Assembly (NCBI RefSeq): GCF_009849585.1
Contig: NZ_VCRN01000012.1
Coordinates: 1-64,000 of the forward strand
DNA: 64,000 bases
Origin: Bacillus sp. ZZV12-4809
Lineage (GTDB): Bacteria > Bacillota > Bacilli > Bacillales > Cytobacillaceae
Direction of reading: 5' to 3'
The notes beneath the pieces were generated by a model, which did not search any database, was not told the DNA's origin, and saw nothing but the letters and a program-made list of their open reading frames with translations. The position numbers and the translations under genes are program-made. Positions 25,841 to 33,865 of the stretch are shown one piece after another (the first letter of the stretch is position 1; each line of letters starts with the position of its first letter).

Positions 25841-25864
25841 AAAAGCAGCCGCCGGGCTGCTTTT
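25841..25864. terminator. Bidirectional terminator
   Basis: AAAAGCAGCC, loop GCCG, GGCTGCTTTT between convergent genes. Confidence 0.88.
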
Positions 25865-26398
25865 CTATTTTACGGGATATTCCTTATCTTTAGCTATAAG
25901 AACCGGACAAGTGGCACTTTTGGCAATTTTTGTACTGGTGCTCCCAAGGAACATTTCTTTAATTCCGCCTTTGCCTGAGTTTCCCACAATGATTAAATCA
26001 GCGTTTTCGGCCGCTGCATATTCACATATGCTTTCTGCCGGGCCCCCCTCAAGAACTTCGAACTTTGCATTAATGCCATAAGGCTCAAGGATTTCCTTTG
26101 CATTATAAAAAGTATTGTCAACACTATGCTTTACTCTTGCGTGTGTATTGGACGAGGATTCATCATGATATACAGGAAGAGGAGGAATCTGAATTCCTTC
26201 CAGCAGATAGCCGTTTGTTCTAACAGGCTCTACCGCTTTTTTATTATTTATGGGGATATTTTCCACTGTTTCTTCAAAGACCTGAGCAACCAGGAGCTGA
26301 GCTTCAGGATTTTGTTTAACTAATCCGATTGCCATATTCAATGCCTGCCTGCTGCCATCCGAATCATCATAGCCCAATACAATTCTATTAATATTCAT
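25865..26398 (-). CDS. Universal stress protein, UspA family
   Basis: A 177-residue single-domain Usp with the ATP-binding signature at the C terminus (GNSGKGGIKEMFLGSTSTKI, of the G-x2-G-x9-G-S/T type) and N-terminal IVLGYDDSDGSRQAL. Presumed nucleotide-binding stress protein in the cytosol. ATG 26398 has AAGGAG nine bases upstream; TTG 26401 is the alternative. Confidence 0.9.
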   Translation of the reverse strand: MNINRIVLGYDDSDGSRQALNMAIGLVKQNPEAQLLVAQVFEETVENIPINNKKAVEPVRTNGYLLEGIQIPPLPVYHDESSSNTHARVKHSVDNTFYNAKEILEPYGINAKFEVLEGGPAESICEYAAAENADLIIVGNSGKGGIKEMFLGSTSTKIAKSATCPVLIAKDKEYPVK

Positions 26399-26822
26399 CA
26401 ATGTTCACTCCTTCTTAAAATAAGGAAACTTATTGTTTATATACCCTTAGCTGTAAAGAGTAAATCATAAGAATCATCAGGGCTGGAAAACTTAGGCTAT
26501 ATTCGTAAAGTTGTTGTTTTTCATAACTTTAATTAAATCAACGGGCAGTATTCATATACAAAGAATAACAATCTTTGAAATAGAGCCAAAACTTTTAATA
26601 CCCCCATAAAAAATGACCGGATTCCGTAAGGTCTAATGCATATTTTCAGCTGTGAAGAGTGACCTTGAAAATTTCAGGGTATATTTTATATGTCCAAAAG
26701 AAATTACCATGGAAATAAAATACTATATAAAAACATATTTTTTGAAGTTATGCTGTTATCGGTGTAATCTGAAGACTTCCGAACAAGTGCAAACTATTTT
26801 CATCAAGACTAATGGAGGAAAT
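26399..26822. other. Intergenic region before the penicillin-binding protein
   Basis: Holds a dispersed repeat at 26503-26597 and the leader of the PBP gene. The PBP frame stays open upstream to 26652 but lacks a ribosome binding site there. I see no clear promoter consensus and no additional gene. Confidence 0.5.
26503..26597. repeat. Reverse copy of dispersed intergenic repeat
   Basis: Reverse-complement similarity to the left part of the element at 23011-23150 (AACAATCTTTG, ATCAACGGGCAG, GAGCCAAAA), without its GC-rich part. Confidence 0.55.
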
Positions 26823-28919
26823 ATGAGAAAGAGAACTTCAGTTATTAAAAAGTTTCAGTTAACTTGGAATAAACTGCACCTGACACAGGTATCCATATTG
26901 TTTGCATCTACTTTGGTCCTGGCTTTCTTAAGCTTCGTCTATTTTTCATATAAGGATGCGGATATAAGTGCGCTTGAAGCAGGGCTTGCGCAATCAACAG
27001 TCATTTATGACGGAGATGGGGAAGTAGCCAGCAAGATCTCTGCAAATAAAAATGAAGGCATTTCCATTGATCAAATTCCAGATCATATGAAGAATGCTGT
27101 AATCGCGATTGAAGATCACCGTTTTTATGATCATGGCGGCATTGATTTAAAAGGAATTGGCAGGGCCTTTTTTACAAACGTGAAAGCAGGCGGAATAGTA
27201 GAGGGCGGGAGTACGCTTACCCAGCAGCTGACCAAAAATGCCTTATTATCTGCAGAAAAAACATATAAAAGAAAACTGGAAGAATTCTTCCTTGCGCTTG
27301 AAATCGAAAAGGAATACAGCAAAGACGAAATTCTTCAGATGTATCTAAACCAGGTTTATTTTGGGGAAGGCGCCTGGGGGATCAAACGGGCGGCGATGAA
27401 GTACTATGGAAAGGATGTTGAGGATCTGTCCATTAGCGAAGCCGCACTGCTGGCAGGGCTGGTTAAAGCCCCATCAGCCATCAATCCATACCAAGATGAA
27501 GAAAAGGCAATTGAAAGAAGGAATACCGTCCTTGATCGTATGAAGGAATATGGCTTTATTTCTGAAAAGGAATGGGAAAAAGCAAAAAATGAAAAGCTTG
27601 TCTTCGAAGACGGCGGCGGTGATCCCCTTAAAGGGAAATACCCTTATTATGTAGACGCTGTACTGGAAGAGGCGATGAAAAAATACAATATTTCGCTAGA
27701 TGAGCTTTTAAGTGAAGGGTATCAAATATATACAGAGCTTGATCAGGATATGCAGAGCAGTGTAGAAGAAACCTATACAAATGATCAATTATTTCCTAAA
27801 GGTACTGGAGATCAGCCAGTACAAAGCGGAGCTGTACTTCTGGATCCGAAGAATGGCGGAATTCGCGCCCTTGCAGGCGGAAGAGGCGAACATACCCTTC
27901 TTGGACATAACCGTGCCGTTCATAAAGTGGGCCAGCCTGGATCGACAATGAAACCGATCGTGCCATATGCAGCCGCATTGGAATCGGGTTGGAAGATCAC
28001 AGATGAACTTAAAGATGAAAAAATGACATTTGGCAAAGATTATGAGCCGAATAACTACAACGGACAGTTCCGGGGAAATGTGCCAATGTATGAAGCAGTC
28101 AAGGACTCATTGAATGTTCCTGCTGTATGGCTTTTGGATGAGGTTGGTGTGGAAAAAGGGGTAGATGCAGCATCAAGGTTTGGCATACCTGATGACGCCA
28201 TCAATCGAAATCTTGCACTTGCTCTTGGGGGAACAAGTGAATGGGTGTCTCCATTGACCATGGCACAGGCATATGCTGTATTTGCAAATGGCGGCGAGAG
28301 GCCGGAAGCCCACTCCATTACAAAAATAGTCGATAAAGACGGAGTCACTGTAGCAGAGTGGAAAGGTGAGAATACAAAAGTCATTTCCAAGGATGTTGCA
28401 GACAATATAACAACCATGCTTCTTGGGGTGGTTCAGCATGGTACAGGGAAGGCTGCCCAAATACCAGGCAGAGAAGTTGCAGGGAAAACAGGAAGTACAC
28501 AAATGACCATCGAAGGCATTGACGGAGTTAAAGACCAATGGTTTGTCGGCTACACACCACAGCTCGTAGGTGCTGTGTGGGTTGGCCATGATAATACAGA
28601 TGCGAATAATTATCTTACAACTTCAAGCAGTGAAGGCACTGCTCCAATATTCCGGACAATCATGTCAGAAGCTTTGAAAAATCAGGAAGCTGAATCATTT
28701 AATGTCCCTCATATAGCCGGTCTGATGGAACAAAGACAAAAAGAGCTGCAAAGAAAAGCCTGGGAAGAAAAGATAAAGAAAGAAAAAGAAAAGATAAAAG
28801 ATAAAATAGAAAAAGAAAAAGGAAAATGGAAAGAAAAATGGAATAAAGGGAAAGAAAAACGCAAAGAAAAAGAAAAAAAGAGAGATAAAAAGAAAGATAG
28901 AGAAAAGAAGCATGATTAA
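26823..28919 (+). CDS. pbpF: Class A penicillin-binding protein (PbpF/PBP2C-like)
   Basis: From ATG 26823 (GGAGG upstream), 698 residues: short cytoplasmic tail, membrane anchor (about 23-44), glycosyltransferase GT51 domain (about 55-240; catalytic E97 in AIEDHRFYDHGG, and GGSTLTQQLTKN), and a transpeptidase domain (about 330-620; S374-T-M-K377, S429-L-N431, K555-T-G557). It polymerises and cross-links peptidoglycan at the outer membrane face. Segment resemblance (VEGGSTLTQQL, GKTGST plus KDQWFVGYTPQLVGAVW) is closest to B. subtilis PbpF. Residues 640-698 are almost entirely Lys/Glu/Arg, an unusual charged tail in place of a folded C-terminal domain. Confidence 0.88.
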   Translation: MRKRTSVIKKFQLTWNKLHLTQVSILFASTLVLAFLSFVYFSYKDADISALEAGLAQSTVIYDGDGEVASKISANKNEGISIDQIPDHMKNAVIAIEDHRFYDHGGIDLKGIGRAFFTNVKAGGIVEGGSTLTQQLTKNALLSAEKTYKRKLEEFFLALEIEKEYSKDEILQMYLNQVYFGEGAWGIKRAAMKYYGKDVEDLSISEAALLAGLVKAPSAINPYQDEEKAIERRNTVLDRMKEYGFISEKEWEKAKNEKLVFEDGGGDPLKGKYPYYVDAVLEEAMKKYNISLDELLSEGYQIYTELDQDMQSSVEETYTNDQLFPKGTGDQPVQSGAVLLDPKNGGIRALAGGRGEHTLLGHNRAVHKVGQPGSTMKPIVPYAAALESGWKITDELKDEKMTFGKDYEPNNYNGQFRGNVPMYEAVKDSLNVPAVWLLDEVGVEKGVDAASRFGIPDDAINRNLALALGGTSEWVSPLTMAQAYAVFANGGERPEAHSITKIVDKDGVTVAEWKGENTKVISKDVADNITTMLLGVVQHGTGKAAQIPGREVAGKTGSTQMTIEGIDGVKDQWFVGYTPQLVGAVWVGHDNTDANNYLTTSSSEGTAPIFRTIMSEALKNQEAESFNVPHIAGLMEQRQKELQRKAWEEKIKKEKEKIKDKIEKEKGKWKEKWNKGKEKRKEKEKKRDKKKDREKKHD

Positions 28920-28934
28920 TGAATTATATTTTAC

Positions 28935-28964
28935 GAGTACAGTGAAAAACTGTACTCTTTTTTT
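28935..28964 (+). terminator. Rho-independent terminator
   Basis: GAGTACAGT, loop GAAAA, ACTGTACTC and TTTTTTT after the PBP gene. Confidence 0.9.
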
Positions 28965-28980
28965 AAAGGAGGCACCTAAC

Positions 28981-29727
28981 ATGGCAGAAAAATTCTATGA
29001 TGCATTAGCGGAAGAGTATCACTTGATATTTGAGGATTGGGATCGATCCATTTCAAGGCAGGGTGATGTATTGGATAATCTTTTATCAGCAGAAGGCATA
29101 GAAAAAACATCATCCCTATTGGATTGTTCATGCGGAATAGGAACTCAGACATTAGCTCTGGCCAAAAAGGGATACAAAATAACCGCATCCGACATTAGCG
29201 GAAAATCTATAGGAAGAGCAAAAAGAGAAGCAGAACAGAGACAACTGGATATCCCATTTTTTCAGGCAGACATGAAGGAGTTATCATCTGTCCACAAGGA
29301 AACTTTCCGGGCCATCCTATCTATGGATAATGCCTTGCCCCATCTTATGGACGAAAAAGAATGTATCAAGGCACTTAAAGAGGTTTACAGTTTACTCAGC
29401 GGGAAAGGTATTTTTCTCTTTTCTATCAGGAATTATGATGAAATACTAAAAGAAAAGCCATCATCCACCTTGCCAGCAATAAGGGATCACACTATAACCT
29501 TTCAGCTTTGGGAGTGGAAGCAGCATTCCGATATATATAATTTGAGGCATTTTACAATGGTGGAAAAGGATGGGGATTGGTCTGTGTCTGAGAGAAATTC
29601 TCAGTATAGGGCCTATCGAAGGGAAGACTTAAACCAGCTTCTGCACAAAGCCGGTTTTCGAGAGGTGAAATGGCTCCTCCCTGAAGAGTCAGGTTTTTAT
29701 CAGCCAATTGCGGTTGCATATAAATAA
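28981..29727 (+). CDS. SAM-dependent methyltransferase, class I
   Basis: A 248-residue soluble enzyme. The SAM-binding motif I is LLDCSCGIGTQTLAL (about residues 41-55), followed by the acidic residue of ITASDIS and the motif IV-like AILSMDNALPHL. It resembles small-molecule or ubiquinone-type methyltransferases; substrate not predictable. ATG 28981 has AAAGGAGG upstream. Confidence 0.87.
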   Translation: MAEKFYDALAEEYHLIFEDWDRSISRQGDVLDNLLSAEGIEKTSSLLDCSCGIGTQTLALAKKGYKITASDISGKSIGRAKREAEQRQLDIPFFQADMKELSSVHKETFRAILSMDNALPHLMDEKECIKALKEVYSLLSGKGIFLFSIRNYDEILKEKPSSTLPAIRDHTITFQLWEWKQHSDIYNLRHFTMVEKDGDWSVSERNSQYRAYRREDLNQLLHKAGFREVKWLLPEESGFYQPIAVAYK

Positions 29728-29752
29728 AAAAAGGCCATCCGGCCTTTTTTTT
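29726..29752 (+). terminator. Rho-independent terminator
   Basis: AAAAAGGCC, loop ATCC, GGCCTTTTTTTT. Confidence 0.85.
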
Positions 29753-29764
29753 AATAGTTATATT

Positions 29765-29836
29765 TTAGAATAACCAGTTGATTAGCGCTCCAATTACCAC
29801 AATCGCTCCAACTACCATAAAAATTGTACGTATCAT
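29765..29836 (-). CDS. 23-residue hydrophobic membrane peptide
   Basis: ATG 29836 with GGAGTG upstream encodes 23 residues forming a single membrane helix (VVGAIVVIGALINWLF at the end). Clean start, stop and ribosome binding site and the regular apolar pattern argue for a real micro-gene. No family recognised. It precedes convergently the methyltransferase terminator. Confidence 0.5.
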   Translation of the reverse strand: MIRTIFMVVGAIVVIGALINWLF

Positions 29837-29876
29837 CTATTTTTCACTCCATTCTCTCTGCATTAAAATAGTCATT

Positions 29877-30200
29877 TTACAGCTGAATTGTTTCAGCTGC
29901 ATTAATGAAACGTTTTTCTGACAGGCGAACCTCAGAAACATGGTTGCTGCACATATCTTTAATGTGCTGCAGATGGTTCTGAACTTCTGTTCCTTCCACA
30001 ATGATTTTCAGGCTTGTTTGCTGCTTCACTGTTAAAAGGAAGGAAACTAATTTAGAAAGGTTTGAGGCATCCACCGCTTTATGTTTGCTGTAGAGATAAG
30101 TGGTGCCATCAAATTGTTTTGACGCCTGGTAAATTTCAAGCATTTTCTTCATTGTGAACTTGTTTTGAACTAATACATTAGCAGAAATAATTTCTTTCAT
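29877..30200 (-). CDS. HPr-like protein lacking the phosphorylatable histidine
   Basis: A 107-residue protein whose residues 8-90 follow the HPr pattern: strand, helix with YQASKQFDG (compare TASKFDSDI of HPr), AVDASNLSKLVSFLL, then LKIIVEGTEVQNHLQHI. The N-terminal GIHARPA loop that carries His15 in HPr is replaced (NKFTMKK), so phosphotransfer through that residue is impossible. AAGGAG before the ATG shows it is expressed as a gene. Function may be regulatory, as for Crh, but this is a guess. Confidence 0.65.
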   Translation of the reverse strand: MKEIISANVLVQNKFTMKKMLEIYQASKQFDGTTYLYSKHKAVDASNLSKLVSFLLTVKQQTSLKIIVEGTEVQNHLQHIKDMCSNHVSEVRLSEKRFINAAETIQL

Positions 30201-30457
30201 TTTAAAAATCTCCTTTTAATAAAGTATTTTATATTAATCGTTTAATGATGTGGTTGTATTATGGAATTACCCCGGTGATTACAACCGTAAACCACCTGGT
30301 TCAAAGTGTGAATAATTACCTTTTTACTTCATCCGATTTAGGGGTTTGAATCACTTTCAGTCTCAAGAAGGAGATTAAAACCATCATAAGCCGCTTTATC
30401 AAATGTTAGTCTCAATTTATATTTATGATATAAATCAGGGAAACTGAGGTAAAAGAG

Positions 30458-31744
30458 ATGCAAAAATTCCGGGGTATTTTCCAAAATGCCAATTATGTAA
30501 AATTATTTTTCGCCAACTTCACTTCTCAGATGGGAAGTACGATTGGTTTAACTGCCTTTATGTTTTATTTGCTGGATCGTTTCTCAGAACAGCCTTTTTA
30601 TGCCGCACTAACAGAATTGATGTTTTCTGTTCCAACTCTGGCGGTGTTTTTTTTAGTTGGAGTGTTTGCGGATAGGATGGATCGCCAAAAAATAGCTTAT
30701 CATTGTGATTGGATTAGCGCGCTATTATCAATTGTGTTTTTGCTGACTGTTATTATTGGCTGGATGCCGCTGGTATTTGCAGTATTGTTCCTGAGGAGTG
30801 CTATTCAGAAATTCTTCTTTCCTGCTGAACATGGTATGATTCAAGGCATTTTGAAAAGTGAAGATTATACGACCGCTGCAGGCCTTAATCAGGTTGTGAT
30901 GAGTCTTTTCATGCTGTTCGGAAACGGGCTTGGTATTCTTGCTTACTGGACAGTGGGAGTATACGGTGCAATTGCAGCTGATGCGCTTACCTTTATCATC
31001 AGTGCTTTATTAATAAAATCCTGCCGCATACCCGAAGAGGTCCGTCTGCCAAATGGCGCGCATGGGATTAGAGACTTGGATATACCGTTTGTCTTCAAGG
31101 ACTTTATACAGGGGATCAAATATATTATCGAGCATAAATTATTATCTGCCTTGCTTGTTGGCTTTTTCGTTTTCGGTGTGGTAAATGGAGGTTTTTCAGT
31201 CATGCCTATTTTTATGCTGAAATATAAGCTCGAGCCGCAATCCTATGAGGAATATTCAGTCTTGCTCGGAATAACATTTGGGATTGGTGTTCTGATTGGA
31301 AGCTTTGTTGCTTCTTTGCTCACTCAAAAATTCAAGCTATATCAGCTCATCATTGCGGGACTGCTGTTAACCGGCAGCTTCATCATTGCTGCATCTTTTG
31401 CAGAGAACACGTTTATTTTCCTTTCTTTATTATTTGCTGCAGCGTTTGGCCTTCCTTTAGTGAACGTCGCAATTGGCGGCTGGATGCCAAGCATTGTGGA
31501 TCCGAAGATGATGGGAAGAGTACAGGGATGGGTAAGTCCGCTGATGATGCTTTCACAATCTATAACACTCGGATTGATTGCTGTCAGCTTTCCAGGATTC
31601 CTAAGAGTGGAAATGCTATATTGGATGGTAGGCGGCTGTTTAGCACTTGTTGGTGTATTTTACAGCCTCGTTCTCCCAGGATTAACGAAAAAAAACGAAA
31701 AAAGCGGTAAAGCACATTCTTTAGAACAGACTGGTGCAGTATAA
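30458..31744 (+). CDS. MFS transporter, MFS_3/EntS-like
   Basis: A 428-residue protein with about 12 membrane segments. The loop 2-3 motif appears as GVFADRMDRQKIAY. The pattern (NANYVKLFFANFTSQMGSTI at the start; GGWMPSIVDPKMMGRVQGW late) is that of the MFS_3 group containing macrolide and siderophore exporters. Substrate unknown. Single gene with its own terminator. Confidence 0.85.
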   Translation: MQKFRGIFQNANYVKLFFANFTSQMGSTIGLTAFMFYLLDRFSEQPFYAALTELMFSVPTLAVFFLVGVFADRMDRQKIAYHCDWISALLSIVFLLTVIIGWMPLVFAVLFLRSAIQKFFFPAEHGMIQGILKSEDYTTAAGLNQVVMSLFMLFGNGLGILAYWTVGVYGAIAADALTFIISALLIKSCRIPEEVRLPNGAHGIRDLDIPFVFKDFIQGIKYIIEHKLLSALLVGFFVFGVVNGGFSVMPIFMLKYKLEPQSYEEYSVLLGITFGIGVLIGSFVASLLTQKFKLYQLIIAGLLLTGSFIIAASFAENTFIFLSLLFAAAFGLPLVNVAIGGWMPSIVDPKMMGRVQGWVSPLMMLSQSITLGLIAVSFPGFLRVEMLYWMVGGCLALVGVFYSLVLPGLTKKNEKSGKAHSLEQTGAV

Positions 31745-31750
31745 TGTAAT

Positions 31751-31776
31751 AAAAGTCCCTATAATAGGGGCTTTTT
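31751..31776 (+). terminator. Rho-independent terminator
   Basis: AAAAGTCCCTA paired with TAGGGGCTTTT (one G-T), T tract. Confidence 0.8.
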
Positions 31777-31887
31777 ATGTATGAAAAAATAATTTTCAAT
31801 AAATAATGAACCTTTTCATCTCTTAAACGTCTTATGAGTGAAACAAACAGCTGATATGAGATGATAGAGTAGAGAGGAAAGAAGCTG

Positions 31888-32445
31888 ATGGAGGAGAAAG
31901 ACCTGATAGCTAGTGCCAAACGAGGCGATCAGCTCGCATTTGCCATACTTTTTAGAAATAATTATCCCTTTTTGGTTAAATACTTAATCAAAATTACCAT
32001 GAATCCTGATACATCTGAAGAGCTTGCTCAGGAAACTATGGCTAAATGTGTTGAAAAAATCAGCCTGTTTAATGGCAAATCGAAGTTTTCCTCCTGGCTG
32101 ATAACCATTGCTACGAATTTGTATATTGATCAGAAGCGAAAGTCGATAAGAGAGAGGAACTGGAAAGCGCAGGAAGAAGCCCTCAGACGCATGAAGTGGC
32201 ATCTTGAAAGCCGGAATGAAGAATGGAATGATACCTTGTCAGCTTTAGGAAAACTAAAAGACGAGATTAGGATACCTATCATACTTAAGCATTATTATGG
32301 CTATTCGTACGAGGAAATTGGAAACATGATGAACATATCTTCAGGCACTGTTAAATCAAGAGTGCACAATGGGATCATGTCTGTAAGAGAGGAGTTGAAG
32401 ATTTATGGTGAACAGGAAAGTGCTGCAGCTGGAAAACGATCATAA
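31888..32445 (+). CDS. sigY: ECF RNA polymerase sigma factor, SigY-like
   Basis: A 185-residue ECF sigma factor with region 2 (about 15-80; PDTSEELAQETMAKCVEKI, KFSSWLITIATNLYIDQKRK) and region 4 (about 115-170; HYYGYSYEEIGNMMNISSGT). It is followed by a YxlC-like anti-sigma gene and small membrane proteins, the arrangement of the B. subtilis sigY operon, supporting the name. Its end overlaps the next gene by 41 bases. SigY-type operons usually activate their own promoter; I did not identify the promoter by sequence. Confidence 0.85.
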   Translation: MEEKDLIASAKRGDQLAFAILFRNNYPFLVKYLIKITMNPDTSEELAQETMAKCVEKISLFNGKSKFSSWLITIATNLYIDQKRKSIRERNWKAQEEALRRMKWHLESRNEEWNDTLSALGKLKDEIRIPIILKHYYGYSYEEIGNMMNISSGTVKSRVHNGIMSVREELKIYGEQESAAAGKRS

Positions 32446-32755
32446 AGATGAACATTTTTTGGCTGCAGTAAGGGAGATAGAAGACGGATTGAGGGGGCTG
32501 GACGAAAACGTTCCGGTATATACACCTGACCTGCAATACTTTGAAACCTTGGTTGCAGAGCAACAACATACAATGAAAAAGAAATTGATCAGGGAGTTAG
32601 CTATCTTCACTGTTGCAGCGCTCCTCATTGTAACTTCGATATTATTCATATTGTATCAGCTGCCAGCTGTATTCCTTTTGCTTCAAGGATTTGTCACTGT
32701 TTTTATTATGGTATACAGCACAGTCAGCTTTGTGAAACAGGTGAATGGCACATGA
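32405..32755 (+). CDS. yxlC: YxlC-like anti-sigma factor
   Basis: A 116-residue protein: cytosolic part (about 1-58, acidic, with the LVAEQQHTMKKKLIREL linker) and two membrane helices (about 60-80 and 85-108). This matches YxlC, which with YxlD holds SigY at the membrane in B. subtilis. It starts inside sigY, with GAGAGGAG upstream, so the two are made together. Confidence 0.8.
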   Translation: MVNRKVLQLENDHKDEHFLAAVREIEDGLRGLDENVPVYTPDLQYFETLVAEQQHTMKKKLIRELAIFTVAALLIVTSILFILYQLPAVFLLLQGFVTVFIMVYSTVSFVKQVNGT

Positions 32756-32952
32756 ACAGCGAAGAAATTTCGCTTCCCTTATTGATTATAGTGGGAATCA
32801 TCCTAATTGCACAGAGTACGTTCCTATTCCTGGATGCCAGAAAGCACGGTCATAATTATTGGCTTTGGGGAATAATTGGTTTAATACAGGCGCCAATGCC
32901 GACCTTGTTTTACTTGATTTTCATCAAAAAGACCTGGAAGAAAAAAGATTAA
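32752..32952 (+). CDS. Small two-helix membrane protein, candidate SigY anti-sigma component
   Basis: A 66-residue protein with two membrane segments (about 7-27 and 36-57) and a basic end (KKTWKKKD), overlapping yxlC by four bases (ATGA). Position and size match YxlD/YxlE; the WLWGIIGLIQAPMPTLFYLI segment recalls the PLDc_N-type motif of YxlE. Which of the two it represents cannot be decided here. Confidence 0.65.
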   Translation: MNSEEISLPLLIIVGIILIAQSTFLFLDARKHGHNYWLWGIIGLIQAPMPTLFYLIFIKKTWKKKD

Positions 32953-32967
32953 TTGAGGGATGAAAGG

Positions 32968-33171
32968 ATGAAAAGATTAAAACAGATTCTGCTTCTTGCA
33001 GCCACTGGCGGCCAGCTGCTCGGGATTGCCATGCTATTTATTAATATAAAGGCTGCAATTATGTTTTATATTTTATATGCATTATTGATCATTGCGTTAT
33101 TCATTGTGCTAATAGCTGAGAGAAAAAAAGAAAAAGAGGAGGAAGAAAAAAATGATTATAGTGACTACTGA
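32968..33171 (+). CDS. Small membrane protein of the sigY-like operon
   Basis: A 67-residue protein with two membrane segments (about 8-26 and 30-52) and a highly charged tail (ERKKEKEEEEKNDYSDY). GAGGG is well placed for ATG 32968. It occupies the place of the second small membrane protein of sigY operons but has no clear sequence motif. Confidence 0.65.
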   Translation: MKRLKQILLLAATGGQLLGIAMLFINIKAAIMFYILYALLIIALFIVLIAERKKEKEEEEKNDYSDY

Positions 33172-33469
33172 TACCGTATACGGGAAAGAGATTAAAGAAA
33201 TTAAAGGTTTTGTAAGGGGCAGTACAGTCCAGACAAAGCATATCGGTAAAGACATTCTGGCAGGATTGAAAACAATTGTAGGCGGAGAAATTGGAGAATA
33301 TACTGAAATGATGGATGAAGCTAGACAGAAGGCAATTGGCAGAATGGTTGAAGATGCGAAAGCAAAAGGGGCTAACGCAATCATAGGAATGCGGCTTCAA
33401 ACCTCAGCTGTTATGCAGAATGCCGCAGAAATTATAGCCTATGGGACTGCAGTCATAATTGAAGAATAA
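33152..33469 (+). CDS. YbjQ/UPF0145 family protein
   Basis: A 105-residue soluble protein of the YbjQ family (GFVRGSTVQTKHIGKDILAG, ARQKAIGRMVEDAKAKGANAI), a pentameric beta-rich family of unknown function. It overlaps the preceding membrane protein gene by 20 bases and so belongs to the sigma-factor operon, where B. subtilis has the ABC transporter genes yxlF-yxlG instead. Confidence 0.88.
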   Translation: MIIVTTDTVYGKEIKEIKGFVRGSTVQTKHIGKDILAGLKTIVGGEIGEYTEMMDEARQKAIGRMVEDAKAKGANAIIGMRLQTSAVMQNAAEIIAYGTAVIIEE

Positions 33470-33478
33470 GAGGAGAAG

Positions 33479-33508
33479 AGCCAGCTGACGTAGATTAGCT
33501 GGTTTTTT
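33479..33508 (+). terminator. Rho-independent terminator
   Basis: AGCCAGCT with AGCTGGTT (one G-T) then TTTTTT, ending the sigY-like operon. Confidence 0.82.
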
Positions 33509-33539
33509 TATGATCGGCGCTAACCTGGTGCCGCAGCAT

Positions 33540-33636
33540 TTGACAGAAAGAGAAGGATCCGGAAGTGAGTCCCAACTTGGTGATATTTCGGACAGAAAAA
33601 GAAGAAATCCGGGAGTCAGAGTCCGAACACGGTACT
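33540..33636. repeat. Two diverged copies of the 52-bp repeat family
   Basis: GACAGAAAGAGAAGGATCCG and GACAGAAAAAGAAGAAATCC begin two units 49 bases apart; the second ends GGGAGTCAGAGTCCGAACAC, nearly the core of the array at 6515-6825. Shows that the element is dispersed in this genome. Confidence 0.65.
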
Positions 33637-33716
33637 CTCTAATTAAAAATGGAAAAAACCGGCCTATATCCGTTTCTTTAGGTTTCCCAATGCTCTATGT
33701 AGGGAAAGGAGTGTTG

Positions 33717-33773
33717 ATGAATATTTGGCAGAAAATACTTAAAAAGAAACTGGAGGATTTTTTGGGATATTAA
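33717..33773 (+). CDS. Possible 18-residue amphipathic peptide
   Basis: ATG 33717 follows AAAGGAG by five bases and encodes 18 residues (MNIWQKILKKKLEDFLGY), a likely amphipathic cationic helix. No terminator follows. Tentative: short frames with a ribosome binding site also occur by chance. Confidence 0.3.
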   Translation: MNIWQKILKKKLEDFLGY

Positions 33774-33865
33774 AAGCAATTTCCGCTGAAATCCTTTACA
33801 ATAAAGTGAACCTTCTTAATTAACTATACTAAGAAAATGATACTAGAATGTGGATTGGAGTATAT

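Noticed and set aside
26652-26822. N-terminal extension of the penicillin-binding protein
   Set aside because: No ribosome binding site at the upstream start; GGAGG and the usual short cytoplasmic tail support ATG 26823.
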